Translations under genes and position numbers: made by a program | Part shown: in pieces, positions 1 to 8,389 of the stretch | Layout of the letters: each line of letters begins with the position of its first letter | How positions within the stretch are numbered: position 1 is the first letter of the stretch | The notes under the pieces: generated by a model | Database searches by the model: none | What the model saw: the letters and a program-made list of their open reading frames with translations, nothing else | Told to the model about the DNA's origin: nothing | Source of the DNA: Prescottella soli | GTDB lineage: Bacteria > Actinomycetota > Actinomycetes > Mycobacteriales > Mycobacteriaceae | DNA: 64,000 nt | Assembly: GCF_040024445.1 (NCBI RefSeq) | Contig: NZ_CP157276.1 | Location: 310,001 to 374,000 of the forward strand | Direction of reading: 5' to 3'

Positions 1-812
1 CTCGGCCCGCCGACCGCCATCGCGCCGCGGGGGGCGGTGGATCCGGCGCACGTGACCAGGGCGCGGGCGAGCGGACCCGGGCCGGTGACCTTGACGGCGG
101 AGTCGTCGGCCAGCAGTTCGACGAGCAACTGCACCGACCCGAGAGCCGACTTGGACCGGACCACCCGCGGGAACGCCTGGTGCACGGCGGTGAACGCCTC
201 GAGCACCAGGTCGTGGCGGGCGCGCAGGTGCGAGCGCTCGTGGGTGAGGATCGCGGTGACCTCGGCGTCGTTGAGCGAGTTCAGCGTCCCCTCGCTGAGG
301 ACGACGCGCTGCCGCAGCCCCGGCAGGCAGTATGCGATCGGTTCGGCGGCGTCGAGGACACGGACGTCGGGGAGTCGCTTGAGCGTCGCCGAGAGGTCGA
401 CGTCACCGCGGTCGAGCAGGTCGACGAGCATGCGGTGCCGTGCGCGACGGCGACGGGTGTGCACGGCCACCCGCACGATCGAGAAGATCAGCTTCCCGCC
501 GATCAGCAGCGTGAGGCCGAAGACGACGACGTACAGAATCCACAGCGGCAGCCCGAGCGCGTCGATCTCGGCCATCGGCTCCGTCGTGGGACGGCCGTCC
601 CGGCCGGGAACGAGGAGGCGGCTGGCGATCGCCAGTCCGGAACTGAATGCCGACAGCACCGCGGCCAACGCGATCGCCTGCCAGAGGACCAGGGCGGCGC
701 GGGGCGAGCGGAACGGCCACTGCGCACGGCTCAGCAGCGCCGGCACGGGACCCGTCAGGAGGAGCGCGAGCACCCCGAATGCAAGCGCCGTGGGGGCGTT
801 CATCGGTGACAT
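1..812 (-). CDS. M56-family (BlaR1-like) membrane metallopeptidase, 3' part missing
   Basis: Minus-strand gene running off the left edge, so the C-terminus is missing. The protein begins MSPMNAPTALAFG (a second in-frame ATG lies 9 bases downstream) and has hydrophobic helices near residues 5-25, 35-60 and 80-100, then a soluble part with the zinc-protease signature HERSH near residue 190, preceded by ILT. This is the layout of M56 peptidases, which in BlaR1 systems cleave a cognate BlaI repressor. The start lies 19 bases after the stop of the BlaI-type gene, so the two form an operon. The substrate is inferred from this pairing; whether the system senses beta-lactams or another envelope stress cannot be told. 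Confidence 0.85.
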   Translation of the reverse strand, partial: MSPMNAPTALAFGVLALLLTGPVPALLSRAQWPFRSPRAALVLWQAIALAAVLSAFSSGLAIASRLLVPGRDGRPTTEPMAEIDALGLPLWILYVVVFGLTLLIGGKLIFSIVRVAVHTRRRRARHRMLVDLLDRGDVDLSATLKRLPDVRVLDAAEPIAYCLPGLRQRVVLSEGTLNSLNDAEVTAILTHERSHLRARHDLVLEAFTAVHQAFPRVVRSKSALGSVQLLVELLADDSAVKVTGPGPLARALVTCAGSTAPRGAMAVGGP

Positions 813-831
813 GTCATGGCGTCGAGGGGCC

Positions 832-1290
832 TCAGCTCGCCCGGCCGGTGCCCGGGTGCAGACCGGCGGTTCCCGGCGCGTGCATCGGGGTCGGCTGGGA
901 AGCCTTCTGCGCCTTCTCGGCCTCGGACTCCTCGAGCGCGGCGAGCGCCTCACGCAGGGCAGCGGCCTCGTCGGCGCCGACCTGTCCGACGAAGTGGACG
1001 AGTGCGGCGGCGCGCTCACCGGAGGCGTCGGCCTGCTGCAGCGCGTCGACCATGAGGCTCGCGACCAGCTCGTCGCGGCCGTGTACCGGGACGTAGCGGT
1101 GGGCTCGGTCGTCGCGCTGCTGGATGACGAGATGCTTCTTCGCCAGCCGCTGCAGGACGGTCATCACCGTGGTGTACGCCAGCTCCCGTCGCGAAGCGAG
1201 GGCCTCGTGTACCTGCCGCACCGTCTGAGGTTCCGACATGGACCACAGGTGATCCATCACTGCACGTTCGAGCTCGCCGAGTCCAGCCAT
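832..1290 (-). CDS. BlaI/MecI/CopY-family transcriptional repressor
   Basis: A 152-residue protein with an N-terminal winged helix (GELERAVMDHLWSMSEP, then TTVMTVLQRLAKK as the recognition region) and a C-terminal Gln/Glu/Ala-rich dimerisation tail, the usual BlaI layout but with a slightly extended C-terminus. BlaI proteins bind dyad operators as dimers and are released when a partner BlaR1-type peptidase cleaves them; the partner gene lies immediately downstream. A -10-like TAGAAT (1302-1297) ends six bases before the ATG, so the mRNA is probably leaderless. A 21-bp dyad overlaps the expected -35 region, which suggests autoregulation. The left-end peptidase and this repressor make a complete blaIR-type pair. 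Confidence 0.92.
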   Translation of the reverse strand: MAGLGELERAVMDHLWSMSEPQTVRQVHEALASRRELAYTTVMTVLQRLAKKHLVIQQRDDRAHRYVPVHGRDELVASLMVDALQQADASGERAAALVHFVGQVGADEAAALREALAALEESEAEKAQKASQPTPMHAPGTAGLHPGTGRAS

Positions 1291-1322
1291 GCTGCAATTC
1301 TACGGACCGCCCGCTCCGAATG

Positions 1323-1343
1323 CTTACTACTGGTGGTAGTAAG
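1323..1343. promoter_or_regulatory. BlaI-type operator dyad
   Basis: Perfect 8-bp arms CTTACTAC and GTAGTAAG separated by TGGTG. It lies 33 bp upstream of the blaI-type start, covering the -35 region of its promoter, and about 84 bp upstream of the divergent hydrolase gene. TACTAC/GTAGTA dyads are the type of site bound by actinobacterial BlaI proteins, so the repressor probably controls its own operon and may also affect the divergent gene. Confidence 0.75.
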
Positions 1344-1426
1344 TTTTCGGCGCGTCGTGTGGTAATGGCCGCACCACGGATCCGGCCGGTATACCGGTGG
1401 GGAAAACCCGTCACGCTGGAGGTTCG

Positions 1427-2734
1427 GTGTCGCAGTGGCTCGATCGTCTCTCGTTGGTCTCCGGGCCACTGCCTGTCCTCGTCGCGATCTGCGGCGTCGC
1501 CGGGGCCGGCTGGCTCGTCGCGAGTCGGCGCCGATGGTTCCTGCGGTGGGCGCTGCCGCTGTCGCTGATCACGGCGGCGGCGGCCACGCTCGTCCTCTAC
1601 GTCGTCGTCGAGCGCGTGTGGCGGCCGTTTCCGGACCCGATCGAGAAGTCGGTCTACGCGTGGATCGGCGTCGGGCTGTGGGCGGCACTGCTGCTGGTTC
1701 CCCGGGCGCTCGCCGGCCGCCGGTGGACGATCCCGGTGTCCGTCGTCGCAGTCGGGGCCGTCGTGCTCGCCGTCGGACTGCAGATCAACCAGATCTTCTA
1801 CGCCTACCCGACGGTCGGGACGGCGTTGGGGCTGCCGGATCCCGACCGGATCGACTTCGCGCAGGTCCCGCCCCCGACCGGCCCGGTCGTCACCGGGCGG
1901 CCCCTCGAGGAGGCGTGGGCGCCACAGGCGCCGAGTGACATGCCGTCCAGTGGGAAGTACGCGACAGTGCCGATCCCCGGCGAGAAGTCCGGCTACACCG
2001 CGCGCGACGCCGTCGTCTACCTCCCGCCCGCCTACTTCAGCTCCCCACGGCCGCTGCTGCCGGTGCTGGTGCTGCTAGCCGGGCAGCCAGGCTCGCCCGA
2101 GGACTGGCTCAACGGCGGCAAGCTCACCGCGACGATGGACGAGTTCGCGCGGGCGCACCACGGCCTCACACCCGTGGTCGTCGTCGCCGACGGCACCGGA
2201 TCGCAGCTCGCCAACCCGCTGTGCCTCGATTCGAAGCTCGGGAACGTCGCCACGTACCTGGCCGTCGACGTGCCGGCCTGGACGAAGTCGCATCTGCAGG
2301 TGAACCCGGATCCGCGGGCGTGGGCCGTCGGCGGCCTGTCCTACGGCGGGACGTGCGCGCTGCAGTTGGCGACGAACTACCCGCAGGTGTATCCGACGTT
2401 CCTCGACCTGTCGGGGCAGGAGGAGCCGACGCTCGGCGATCGCAAACGCACCGTCGACGAGGCGTTCGGTGGTGACGAGGCCGCGTTCGTCGCCGTGAAT
2501 CCGATGGATCTGATGAAGACGCGCCGCTATCCGGACACGGCGGGGATCATCGTCGTGGGCTCCCGCGACGACGCCTACCGGGGCGGGGCGCAGAAGGTGT
2601 TCGAGGCCGCGAAGGGCGCAGGCATGGACGTGCAGTACGTGGAGGTGCCGGGGGCGCACAGCTTCTCGGTGTGGTCCGCCGGGCTGCGTGACGAACTCGA
2701 CTGGCTGGCGAAGCGGTTGGGGCTGATCGCGTGA
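1427..2734 (+). CDS. Membrane-anchored alpha/beta hydrolase (esterase-type)
   Basis: About 435 residues. The first ~130 contain three to four hydrophobic helices; the rest is an alpha/beta hydrolase of the putative-esterase (PF00756) type with nucleophile elbow GLSYGG (Ser near residue 305), an acidic residue in VGSRDDAY and a late His in PGAHSF. I chose GTG 1427 because GGAGGT lies four bases upstream; an in-frame GTG at 1397 lacks this. The stop overlaps by four bases the GTG of the DUF2156 lipid aminoacyltransferase, so they are translationally coupled. In Corynebacterium and enterococci, hydrolases next to aminoacyl-lipid synthases have been linked to removal of the aminoacyl group; such a counter-enzyme role is my inference here. 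The active site would face outside. Confidence 0.8.
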   Translation: MSQWLDRLSLVSGPLPVLVAICGVAGAGWLVASRRRWFLRWALPLSLITAAAATLVLYVVVERVWRPFPDPIEKSVYAWIGVGLWAALLLVPRALAGRRWTIPVSVVAVGAVVLAVGLQINQIFYAYPTVGTALGLPDPDRIDFAQVPPPTGPVVTGRPLEEAWAPQAPSDMPSSGKYATVPIPGEKSGYTARDAVVYLPPAYFSSPRPLLPVLVLLAGQPGSPEDWLNGGKLTATMDEFARAHHGLTPVVVVADGTGSQLANPLCLDSKLGNVATYLAVDVPAWTKSHLQVNPDPRAWAVGGLSYGGTCALQLATNYPQVYPTFLDLSGQEEPTLGDRKRTVDEAFGGDEAAFVAVNPMDLMKTRRYPDTAGIIVVGSRDDAYRGGAQKVFEAAKGAGMDVQYVEVPGAHSFSVWSAGLRDELDWLAKRLGLIA

Positions 2735-5265
2735 ACGCGTTGCGGCGCTATGCCCGCCGGGTCGTCGACCTGCTCCGGTACGGAGCCGCCGGGGCCCCGG
2801 TCAGCATCAGCCTGCTGGCGCTGATCTGGGTGCTCGGCTTCGCGTCCGACTCCGTCGCGCACGGGCGCGCACAGTTCGTGGACCGGCACCTGGCGGTCGG
2901 GATCGGCCCGATCGAGCACTGGCGGCTGTGGACGCCGCTCACCGCCGGGCTGTGGACGAACGGGCTCGTCGGCTACCTCGGGGCCACCGCGCTGGTCTTC
3001 CTGGTCGCGGCGCCGCTCGAACGCCGCATCGGATCGGGCCGGTTCGCGATCTCCGCGCTCGTGACGCAGGTCGCGGGCACGGCGCTCGGGTTGGCCGTGG
3101 CCGCGGTGGTCAAGCTGCTCGACTCCGGCTGGGGTTTCCGGCTGCACATCGGGACCGCGGTCGGTCCCACGACCTGGATCCTCGGTACCGCGATGGTGGC
3201 CAGCGCGTCGATGGACACGCTGTGGCGCCGGCGGATCCGCGTCGGTCTGCTCGCGCTGACGATCACGCTGGTGCTGTTCGCCGGCCAACTGCAGGACGTG
3301 ATCCGGCTCGGCGCCGTCGTGGTGGGACTGTGCCTGGGGCCGTGGATCGTGGGCCGTTCGGCCCGCGGGCCGCGGATCACCGGCACCCGCCGCGAGGGCC
3401 GGGTGCTGGTCGCCATCGTGGTGGCGGCCACCTCGATCGGCACGATGCTCGCGGCGCTCTCGCCGCACGCCGTCGGGCCGCTCGCGGTGCTGCGTGACCT
3501 GTTCCGCGGTGCGCCGTGGACGGCGGCGGAGGTGCGCGAGATCTGCGAGGAGGCGCCGTCCGGTCCGGACTGCCGGCGCGGCGAACTCGACCTGCGCCTG
3601 TCCGGTGTCGGCCCGACGCTGCTGAGCCTGATGCCGTCGGTGTTCCTGCTGGTGCTGTGCGACGGGCTGCGCCGGGGGCGGCGGTTCGCGTGGATCGCCT
3701 CCACCGTCGCGCAGGTGGTGCTGCTGGCGCTGTCGGTGCTGAACTTCGTGGTCCGGTACGTCGACTTCGTCCACGGGCAGACGCTGTTCTACGGGCTCGA
3801 GTCGCCCAGCGTGTACCGCACCCTCGCGCCGTTCCTGACGCCGCTGGCGCTGCTGATCCTGCTGGTCGCGACCCGCAAACTGTTCGACGTCTCGGCACCC
3901 CCGAAGACCTACCGGCGCCTGTTCGGCAAGCTCGCGGTCCTGGTCGTCGCGCTCGGCGTGCTCTACGTCCTCGGCGGGCTGTGGGCGCGGAACGGATTCG
4001 ACCGGCGGCCGACCGTGGGCACCCTGATCGCGGACTTCCCGGAACGGCTGGTGCCGCCGGTGTACCTGCAGCTGCTCGATCCGCGCCTGCTGCCCGTGGA
4101 CTGGGCGTCGACGCTGCTGTACGAGTGGACGGGCGTGGTGTTCTGGGTGGTCGCGTGCGTGCTGGTGGCGGCGACGTTCCTGCGGCCGGCGTACGGCGCC
4201 GACAGCGGTGCCGCCGAGCGGGCGCGCGAGATCCTCACGTCCGGGTCGGGCAGCGCGCTGTCGTGGATGACGACCTGGCGCGGCAACTCGTACTGGTTCG
4301 GGCCCGGCGGCGACAGCTACGTCGCCTACCGCGTGATCGGGGGCGTCGCGCTCACCACCGGCGGTCCGGTGGGGCCGCCGAACCGGGTGCGCGACGACGT
4401 CGCGGGCTTCGCCGAGTTCGCGTCCGCCAACGGCTGGATCCCGTGCTTCTACTCGGTCACCGGCGACGTCCGTGATGCCGCGGACGCGCACGGCTGGGTG
4501 ACCGTGCAGGTGGCCGAGGAGACGGTGCTGGATCTGGGGTCGATCGCGTTCACCGGCAAGAAGTTCCAGGACGTGCGCACCGCCCTCAACAAGGCCGCGA
4601 AATCGGGGATCACCGCCGAGTGGATCGACCTCCACACCGCCCCGCTCGCGATCACCGACCAGATCACGGCGATCTCCGAGGAATGGGTCGCGGACAAGGG
4701 CATGCCCGAGATGGGATTCACCCTCGGCGGGCTGCAGGAGATGGACGACCCGGAGGTGCGGTGCCTGGTCGCCGTCGACGAGGAGCGCACCGTGCACGGG
4801 GTGACGTCGTGGCTACCGGTCCACCGGGACGGCCGGGTGGTCGGCTGGACGCTCGACTTCATGCGGCGCCGCGCCGAGGGCTTCCGCCCGTCGATGGAGT
4901 TCCTCATCGCCTCGGCCGCGCTGCTGCTCGAGCAGGAGGGCGCCGAGTTCGTGAGCCTGTCCGGCGCGCCGCTGGCCACCGTCCGGCAGGAGGCGGAGAC
5001 CGTTCCCGTGGACGTGCGCCCCGGCCTGTCCGAGGCGCTGGACTCGGTGCTCGAGATGCTCGGCCAGACCCTCGAACCGGTGTACGGGTTCCGGTCGCTG
5101 CTGGCGTTCAAGTCGAAGTTCCAGCCGCGCTACGACCCGATGTACATGTGCTTCGCGGACCCGGTGGCGCTGCCGAGCATCGGCAACGCGATCGGCCGCG
5201 CCTACCTGCCGGACGTGTCGTTCGGGCAGGGTGTGCGGCTGGTGCGGAGCCTGATCCAGCGCTGA
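2731..5265 (+). CDS. Rhomboid-like/DUF2156 phosphatidylglycerol lysyltransferase-domain protein
   Basis: 844 residues. The first ~500 are strongly membrane-spanning, starting with a rhomboid-like segment (HWRLWTPLTAGLW, then GPTTWILGTA); the last ~330 form a DUF2156/LPG-synthetase C domain (GNSYWFGPGGDSYVAYRVIGG and FRSLLAFKSKFQPRYDPMYM are typical). MprF/LysX2-type proteins transfer an amino acid from aminoacyl-tRNA to phosphatidylglycerol or diacylglycerol, lowering envelope negative charge. No LysRS domain is fused. The GTG start overlaps the upstream hydrolase stop (GTGA). The amino acid (Lys or Ala) cannot be decided from sequence by eye. Confidence 0.85.
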   Translation: MNALRRYARRVVDLLRYGAAGAPVSISLLALIWVLGFASDSVAHGRAQFVDRHLAVGIGPIEHWRLWTPLTAGLWTNGLVGYLGATALVFLVAAPLERRIGSGRFAISALVTQVAGTALGLAVAAVVKLLDSGWGFRLHIGTAVGPTTWILGTAMVASASMDTLWRRRIRVGLLALTITLVLFAGQLQDVIRLGAVVVGLCLGPWIVGRSARGPRITGTRREGRVLVAIVVAATSIGTMLAALSPHAVGPLAVLRDLFRGAPWTAAEVREICEEAPSGPDCRRGELDLRLSGVGPTLLSLMPSVFLLVLCDGLRRGRRFAWIASTVAQVVLLALSVLNFVVRYVDFVHGQTLFYGLESPSVYRTLAPFLTPLALLILLVATRKLFDVSAPPKTYRRLFGKLAVLVVALGVLYVLGGLWARNGFDRRPTVGTLIADFPERLVPPVYLQLLDPRLLPVDWASTLLYEWTGVVFWVVACVLVAATFLRPAYGADSGAAERAREILTSGSGSALSWMTTWRGNSYWFGPGGDSYVAYRVIGGVALTTGGPVGPPNRVRDDVAGFAEFASANGWIPCFYSVTGDVRDAADAHGWVTVQVAEETVLDLGSIAFTGKKFQDVRTALNKAAKSGITAEWIDLHTAPLAITDQITAISEEWVADKGMPEMGFTLGGLQEMDDPEVRCLVAVDEERTVHGVTSWLPVHRDGRVVGWTLDFMRRRAEGFRPSMEFLIASAALLLEQEGAEFVSLSGAPLATVRQEAETVPVDVRPGLSEALDSVLEMLGQTLEPVYGFRSLLAFKSKFQPRYDPMYMCFADPVALPSIGNAIGRAYLPDVSFGQGVRLVRSLIQR

Positions 5266-5290
5266 TCCGGTGCCGGACACCCACCACGAC

Positions 5291-5340
5291 GGGTTGACGT
5301 GGTTGACTGACGCTGGCACGGTGGGGTTGACGTGGTTGAC
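5291..5340 (+). repeat. 17-bp direct repeat upstream of the RES/Xre toxin-antitoxin operon
   Basis: GGGTTGACGTGGTTGAC occurs at 5291-5307 and again, exactly, at 5324-5340; starts are 33 bp apart, about three helical turns. Each copy itself holds two GTTGAC hexamers. The second copy ends 19 bp before the antitoxin ATG. The arrangement fits paired operator sites for cooperative repression by the antitoxin, and the TTGAC cores could also serve as -35 elements. Confidence 0.6.
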
Positions 5341-5359
5341 CGGACGAAGGGATGGGCCG

Positions 5360-5884
5360 ATGTCGTCGCTGCTCGACCAGGAGCGGGAGCTGATGGAACT
5401 GCTGTCGCGTCGCGTCCACCGCACGTTCGAGGCGGCCGCCGCGGCCGGTGTGCCCGCCGAGACGTTTGCCGACGTCGAGGCGATCGCCGACGCGATGTCC
5501 GCGGCGCTGCCCGCCAGCCACGTCTACGACCGGCTCGTCGGCCCGTTCTACGACACCGCCGGACTCACGCGGTGGTGGCGGGTGAGCCGCCAGTCGGTGA
5601 GCAAGAAGATCGCCACCAACGCGGTGATCGCGTGTCGGCTCGAGGACGGCCAGTGGGTGTACCCCACGTGGCAGTTCACGAGCAGCGGCGCCGTGCACCC
5701 CGGGCTGGTGGAGGTGTGGCGGATCCTGCGCGGCGCGGCCGACGCGTGGACGTGCGCGCTGTGGTTGCGGACCCCGCAGGACGGCCTGGGCGGGAAGTCG
5801 GCCGCCGACTGGCTGCTCGACGACGGCCCCGTCGAACCGGTCCGGGTCGCCGCCCGCGCGGACGCGCAGCGGTGGGCTGCGTGA
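5360..5884 (+). CDS. Xre/MbcA-like antitoxin with C-terminal DUF2384-type domain
   Basis: 174 residues. I start at ATG 5360, eight bases after an AAGGGA-type ribosome site. Middle region GLTRWWRVSRQSVSKKI looks like a helix-turn-helix; the C-terminal part (TWQF near residue 102, then a WLL..G segment near residue 150) resembles the toxin-binding DUF2384 region of MbcA/Xre antitoxins. The last four bases overlap the GTG of the RES-domain gene, the classic antitoxin-toxin order. It should neutralise the toxin and repress the operon through the repeats just upstream. Confidence 0.78.
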   Translation: MSSLLDQERELMELLSRRVHRTFEAAAAAGVPAETFADVEAIADAMSAALPASHVYDRLVGPFYDTAGLTRWWRVSRQSVSKKIATNAVIACRLEDGQWVYPTWQFTSSGAVHPGLVEVWRILRGAADAWTCALWLRTPQDGLGGKSAADWLLDDGPVEPVRVAARADAQRWAA

Positions 5885-6534
5885 GCGGGGAGACCACCGA
5901 GACCAGCGAGACCACAACCCGGGAGCGGATCGCCCTGGCCGAACCGGGATCCCAGCCGCTCGACGGATTCCCGGGCTGGCTGCTGACCCCGCGCCGCCGC
6001 CTGCTGCGCGGGCACAAGACCCGGAACGGGCCGTGGTGGTTCGCGTCGACCGGCGGCGGCCGCTTCGACCTCGACGAGCCGCGCGGCACCTGTTACGTCG
6101 CGTTCGACGAGCGCACCGCCGTCCGGGAGACGGTCGGCGAGGTGCTCACCTCCGGCGGCGTCGTCACCGCGGAGTTCGCCGCCGAGCGGTCGCTGTCGAC
6201 GCTGCGGGTCCCGGCCCGCCGGCGCCTGGCCGACACGTGCGCCGAGACGGCCGCCGACTTCGGGCTCACCCGCGAGCTGTGCACGCTCACCCCGTACGAG
6301 CTGCCGCGCCGGTGGGCGACCGCCCTCGCCGGCCTGTTCGACGGGCTCCGCTACCAGACCCGCTTCACCACCGGGCCCGGCGCGAACGCCGCCGCGCTGT
6401 TCGGCGCCGCCGGGGCCCGGGACGACTGGCCGGTCGACGACGCGCCCGAGCCGTTCGGGGTGGCCGCGCGGCGCTGCGGGTTCACCGTCGGGGCGCTTCC
6501 ACGGACCGTCCGCATCGTCGAGCCGCCGGGCTGA
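5881..6534 (+). CDS. RES-domain toxin (NAD+-degrading type)
   Basis: 217 residues with a RES domain: an Arg in LLRGHKTR, a second Arg in GGGRFDL, Tyr in GTCYVAFDE and Glu in AVRETVGE fit the conserved R-Y-E constellation of the fold. Characterised members (for example MbcT of M. tuberculosis) degrade NAD+ by phosphorolysis and are kept inactive by a partner Xre-type antitoxin. The GTG start overlaps the antitoxin stop by four bases. Length is usual for the family and key residues look present, so it is probably intact. Confidence 0.85.
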   Translation: MSGETTETSETTTRERIALAEPGSQPLDGFPGWLLTPRRRLLRGHKTRNGPWWFASTGGGRFDLDEPRGTCYVAFDERTAVRETVGEVLTSGGVVTAEFAAERSLSTLRVPARRRLADTCAETAADFGLTRELCTLTPYELPRRWATALAGLFDGLRYQTRFTTGPGANAAALFGAAGARDDWPVDDAPEPFGVAARRCGFTVGALPRTVRIVEPPG

Positions 6535-6545
6535 CCGGTCCGGGA

Positions 6546-7070
6546 CTAGGGAACCTGGAGGACCCCGACGCCGACGCCGACGGGGTGGTGATCCCCGGTG
6601 GCCCGGGCGGCTGCGTCGACGTCGGCGGTCGCAACGACGACGCCGCTGCCGGTGGACACCATCGCAGGGAGGTATCGACACCAATCCTCGCCCGAGAAGG
6701 GGCGGCTGTAGTCGAGCGGCACTTTCCCGATCTCGGTGCTGCCGGTAGCGCCGGTGGTGAGGTTTCGCCAGGTGACCGACACGACGAGGCAGTCGTACGG
6801 GGTGGCCGCTGCGGTGGTCGGCGCCGCTGCAGTGAAGGTCACGACGCCGGGGGCATCCGTCGTCGCCGACGGCGTCAGGGCCGCCACAGGCGGGATATAG
6901 CACCGGAATCCGACGCCGCACCCGGACAGGAACGTCACGGGGATCTGAAACGCCGTCGTCGCTGCGGTCGGGCTCGCGGCGGCTGTGGTCGACATGCCGA
7001 GCGCAAGCGCGAGAACCGCTACGGACGCAAGGATTCCGGCGACAAGTGGACGAATCGGTGCACCGCTCAT
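6546..7070 (-). CDS. Secreted protein of unknown function
   Basis: 174 residues with a clear signal peptide: MSGAPIRPLVAGI, a hydrophobic stretch to about residue 25 and an ASA-type cleavage region (TTAAASP). The mature part is rich in Thr, Ala and Val and has four Cys (GCGVGFRC, YDCLVV, DWCRYL), which could form two disulfides. I recognise no family. It is convergent with the RES gene (stop codons 11 bases apart) and probably monocistronic. Confidence 0.65.
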   Translation of the reverse strand: MSGAPIRPLVAGILASVAVLALALGMSTTAAASPTAATTAFQIPVTFLSGCGVGFRCYIPPVAALTPSATTDAPGVVTFTAAAPTTAAATPYDCLVVSVTWRNLTTGATGSTEIGKVPLDYSRPFSGEDWCRYLPAMVSTGSGVVVATADVDAAARATGDHHPVGVGVGVLQVP

Positions 7071-7193
7071 GTCGTGACCTCCCGAGTGGGATCGCGCCCC
7101 GACCTGCTGAGCTTCGAGCGTACTGCGCCGAGCGCCGGGAACCGATCAGGAATCGAGAAGCGACGCCCGCGCAGCGCACATAGCGTTGCGGAC

Positions 7194-7604
7194 ATGAACA
7201 TCACCATTCACTCCGCCTTCCTGCCGCACACCGACCGCGACGCCACCCTGGCCTTCTACCGCGACCTGCTCGGCTTCGAGGTCCGCAAGGAGGTCGGCTA
7301 CAACGACATGTACTGGATCACCGTCGGCCACCCGGACCAGCCGGACACCTCCCTGGTCCTGCATCCGCCGGCCGCCGACCCCGGGATCACCGACGACGAG
7401 CGCCGCATGATCACCGAGATGATGGCCAAGGGGACGTACGCGATCCTCACCCTGGCCACCCCGGACCTCGACGACACCTTCGCCAAGCTGGCGGCCGGCG
7501 ACGCCGACATCGTCCAGGAGCCGACCCAGCAGCCGTACGGCATCCGGGACTGCGCCGTCCGCGACCCCGCCGGCAACCTGATCCGCATCAACGAGGTGCC
7601 GTGA
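7194..7604 (+). CDS. Glyoxalase/bleomycin-resistance (VOC) family protein
   Basis: 136 residues with one VOC fold made of two beta-alpha-beta-beta-beta units: TDRDATLAFYRDLLGFEV near residue 15 and the closing strand CAVRDPAGNLIRINEVP at the end. Such proteins are metal-dependent dioxygenases, isomerases or binding proteins; the substrate is unknown. Candidate metal ligands are few. It is followed directly by another VOC-fold gene whose start overlaps its stop, so the two are co-translated. Confidence 0.85.
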   Translation: MNITIHSAFLPHTDRDATLAFYRDLLGFEVRKEVGYNDMYWITVGHPDQPDTSLVLHPPAADPGITDDERRMITEMMAKGTYAILTLATPDLDDTFAKLAAGDADIVQEPTQQPYGIRDCAVRDPAGNLIRINEVP

Positions 7605-8215
7605 TGACCACCGTCCAGGCCCTCACCCTCGAAGCGCCCGATCCAGCATCCGCGGAGGCGTTCTACGCCGCGCTCGGGGTCGGCAAGTACATCGACGTCC
7701 GCGCCGGGCAGGAACCGACCACCGGATTCCGCGGCTACACCCTCTCACTCGTGGTGTCCCAGCCGAACATCGTCGACGCGTTCGTCGACGCCGCGCTCGA
7801 CGGCGGCGCCGCCACCGTCAAGCCCCCGAAGAAGAGCCTGTGGGGATACGGCGGGGTGGTGCAGGCCCCGGACGGCGCGTTGTGGAAGGTCGCGACCTCG
7901 TCGAAGAAGAACACGGGCCCCGCCGTCCGGGAGTTCGACGACCTCGTGCTGCTGCTCGGTGTCTCGGATGTCAAGGCCAGCAAGCAGTTCTACGTCGAGC
8001 ACGGGCTCGAGGTGGCGAAGAGCTTCGGCCGCAAGTACGTCGAGTTCGCCAACCCGTCGACGAAGGTGAAACTTGCCCTCTACGGTCGCCGCGCCCTCGC
8101 CAAGGACGCCGGCGTGCCCGAGGACGGCACCGGATCGCACCGGATCGTCGTCGGCAGCGACGCCGGGTCGTTCACCGATCCGGACGGGTTCGCGTGGGAG
8201 GCCGCACACGCCTGA
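7604..8215 (+). CDS. VOC-fold protein (two glyoxalase-like halves)
   Basis: About 203 residues. First half begins MTTVQALTLEAPDPASAEAF and closes with VVQAPDGALWKV; second half (LLLGVSDVKASKQFYVEHG to SFTDPDGFAWEAA) is a second VOC repeat. Its start overlaps the preceding VOC gene by one base (TGATG; a GTG three bases earlier is possible). Function unknown; the pair may act together. A small hairpin follows the stop. Confidence 0.82.
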   Translation: MTTVQALTLEAPDPASAEAFYAALGVGKYIDVRAGQEPTTGFRGYTLSLVVSQPNIVDAFVDAALDGGAATVKPPKKSLWGYGGVVQAPDGALWKVATSSKKNTGPAVREFDDLVLLLGVSDVKASKQFYVEHGLEVAKSFGRKYVEFANPSTKVKLALYGRRALAKDAGVPEDGTGSHRIVVGSDAGSFTDPDGFAWEAAHA

Positions 8216-8224
8216 ACTCGCCGT

Positions 8225-8241
8225 TCACCCACGCTGGGTGA
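8225..8241 (+). terminator. Short hairpin after the VOC gene pair
   Basis: TCACCCA-CGC-TGGGTGA, perfect 7-bp arms, ten bases after the stop codon. No T-run follows, so it is only a weak candidate for termination. Confidence 0.35.
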
Positions 8242-8330
8242 GGCATCCGCCGCGCCCGAGGTGTCACGCTGCGGAAGCGTCCAGCGATCGTGTCGGTCCG
8301 GACGCGTTCGGACGGATGCGCGTCGACAGG

Positions 8331-8362
8331 CGGCTCCGGCGAACCGTGGTTCGCCGGAGCCG
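8331..8362. promoter_or_regulatory. Perfect 32-bp palindrome upstream of the alkylsulfatase gene
   Basis: 15-bp arms starting CGGCTCCGGCGAACC around a central GT, ending 27 bases before the alkylsulfatase ATG. The arms match without a single mismatch. It may be the operator of a dimeric regulator encoded elsewhere, or in RNA a very stable stem in the leader. No T-run follows, which argues against a terminator. Confidence 0.6.
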
Positions 8363-8389
8363 AAACCGGGAAACGGCGATAGGGGAAGC

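Noticed and set aside
2575-4797. Minus-strand open frame of 740 codons opposite the DUF2156 gene
   Set aside because: Arg/His/Gln-rich, no motif; the plus strand holds a full membrane-transferase gene.
8225-8241. Hairpin after the VOC genes as a proven terminator
   Set aside because: Only a 7-bp stem and no T-run; kept as a weak candidate only.
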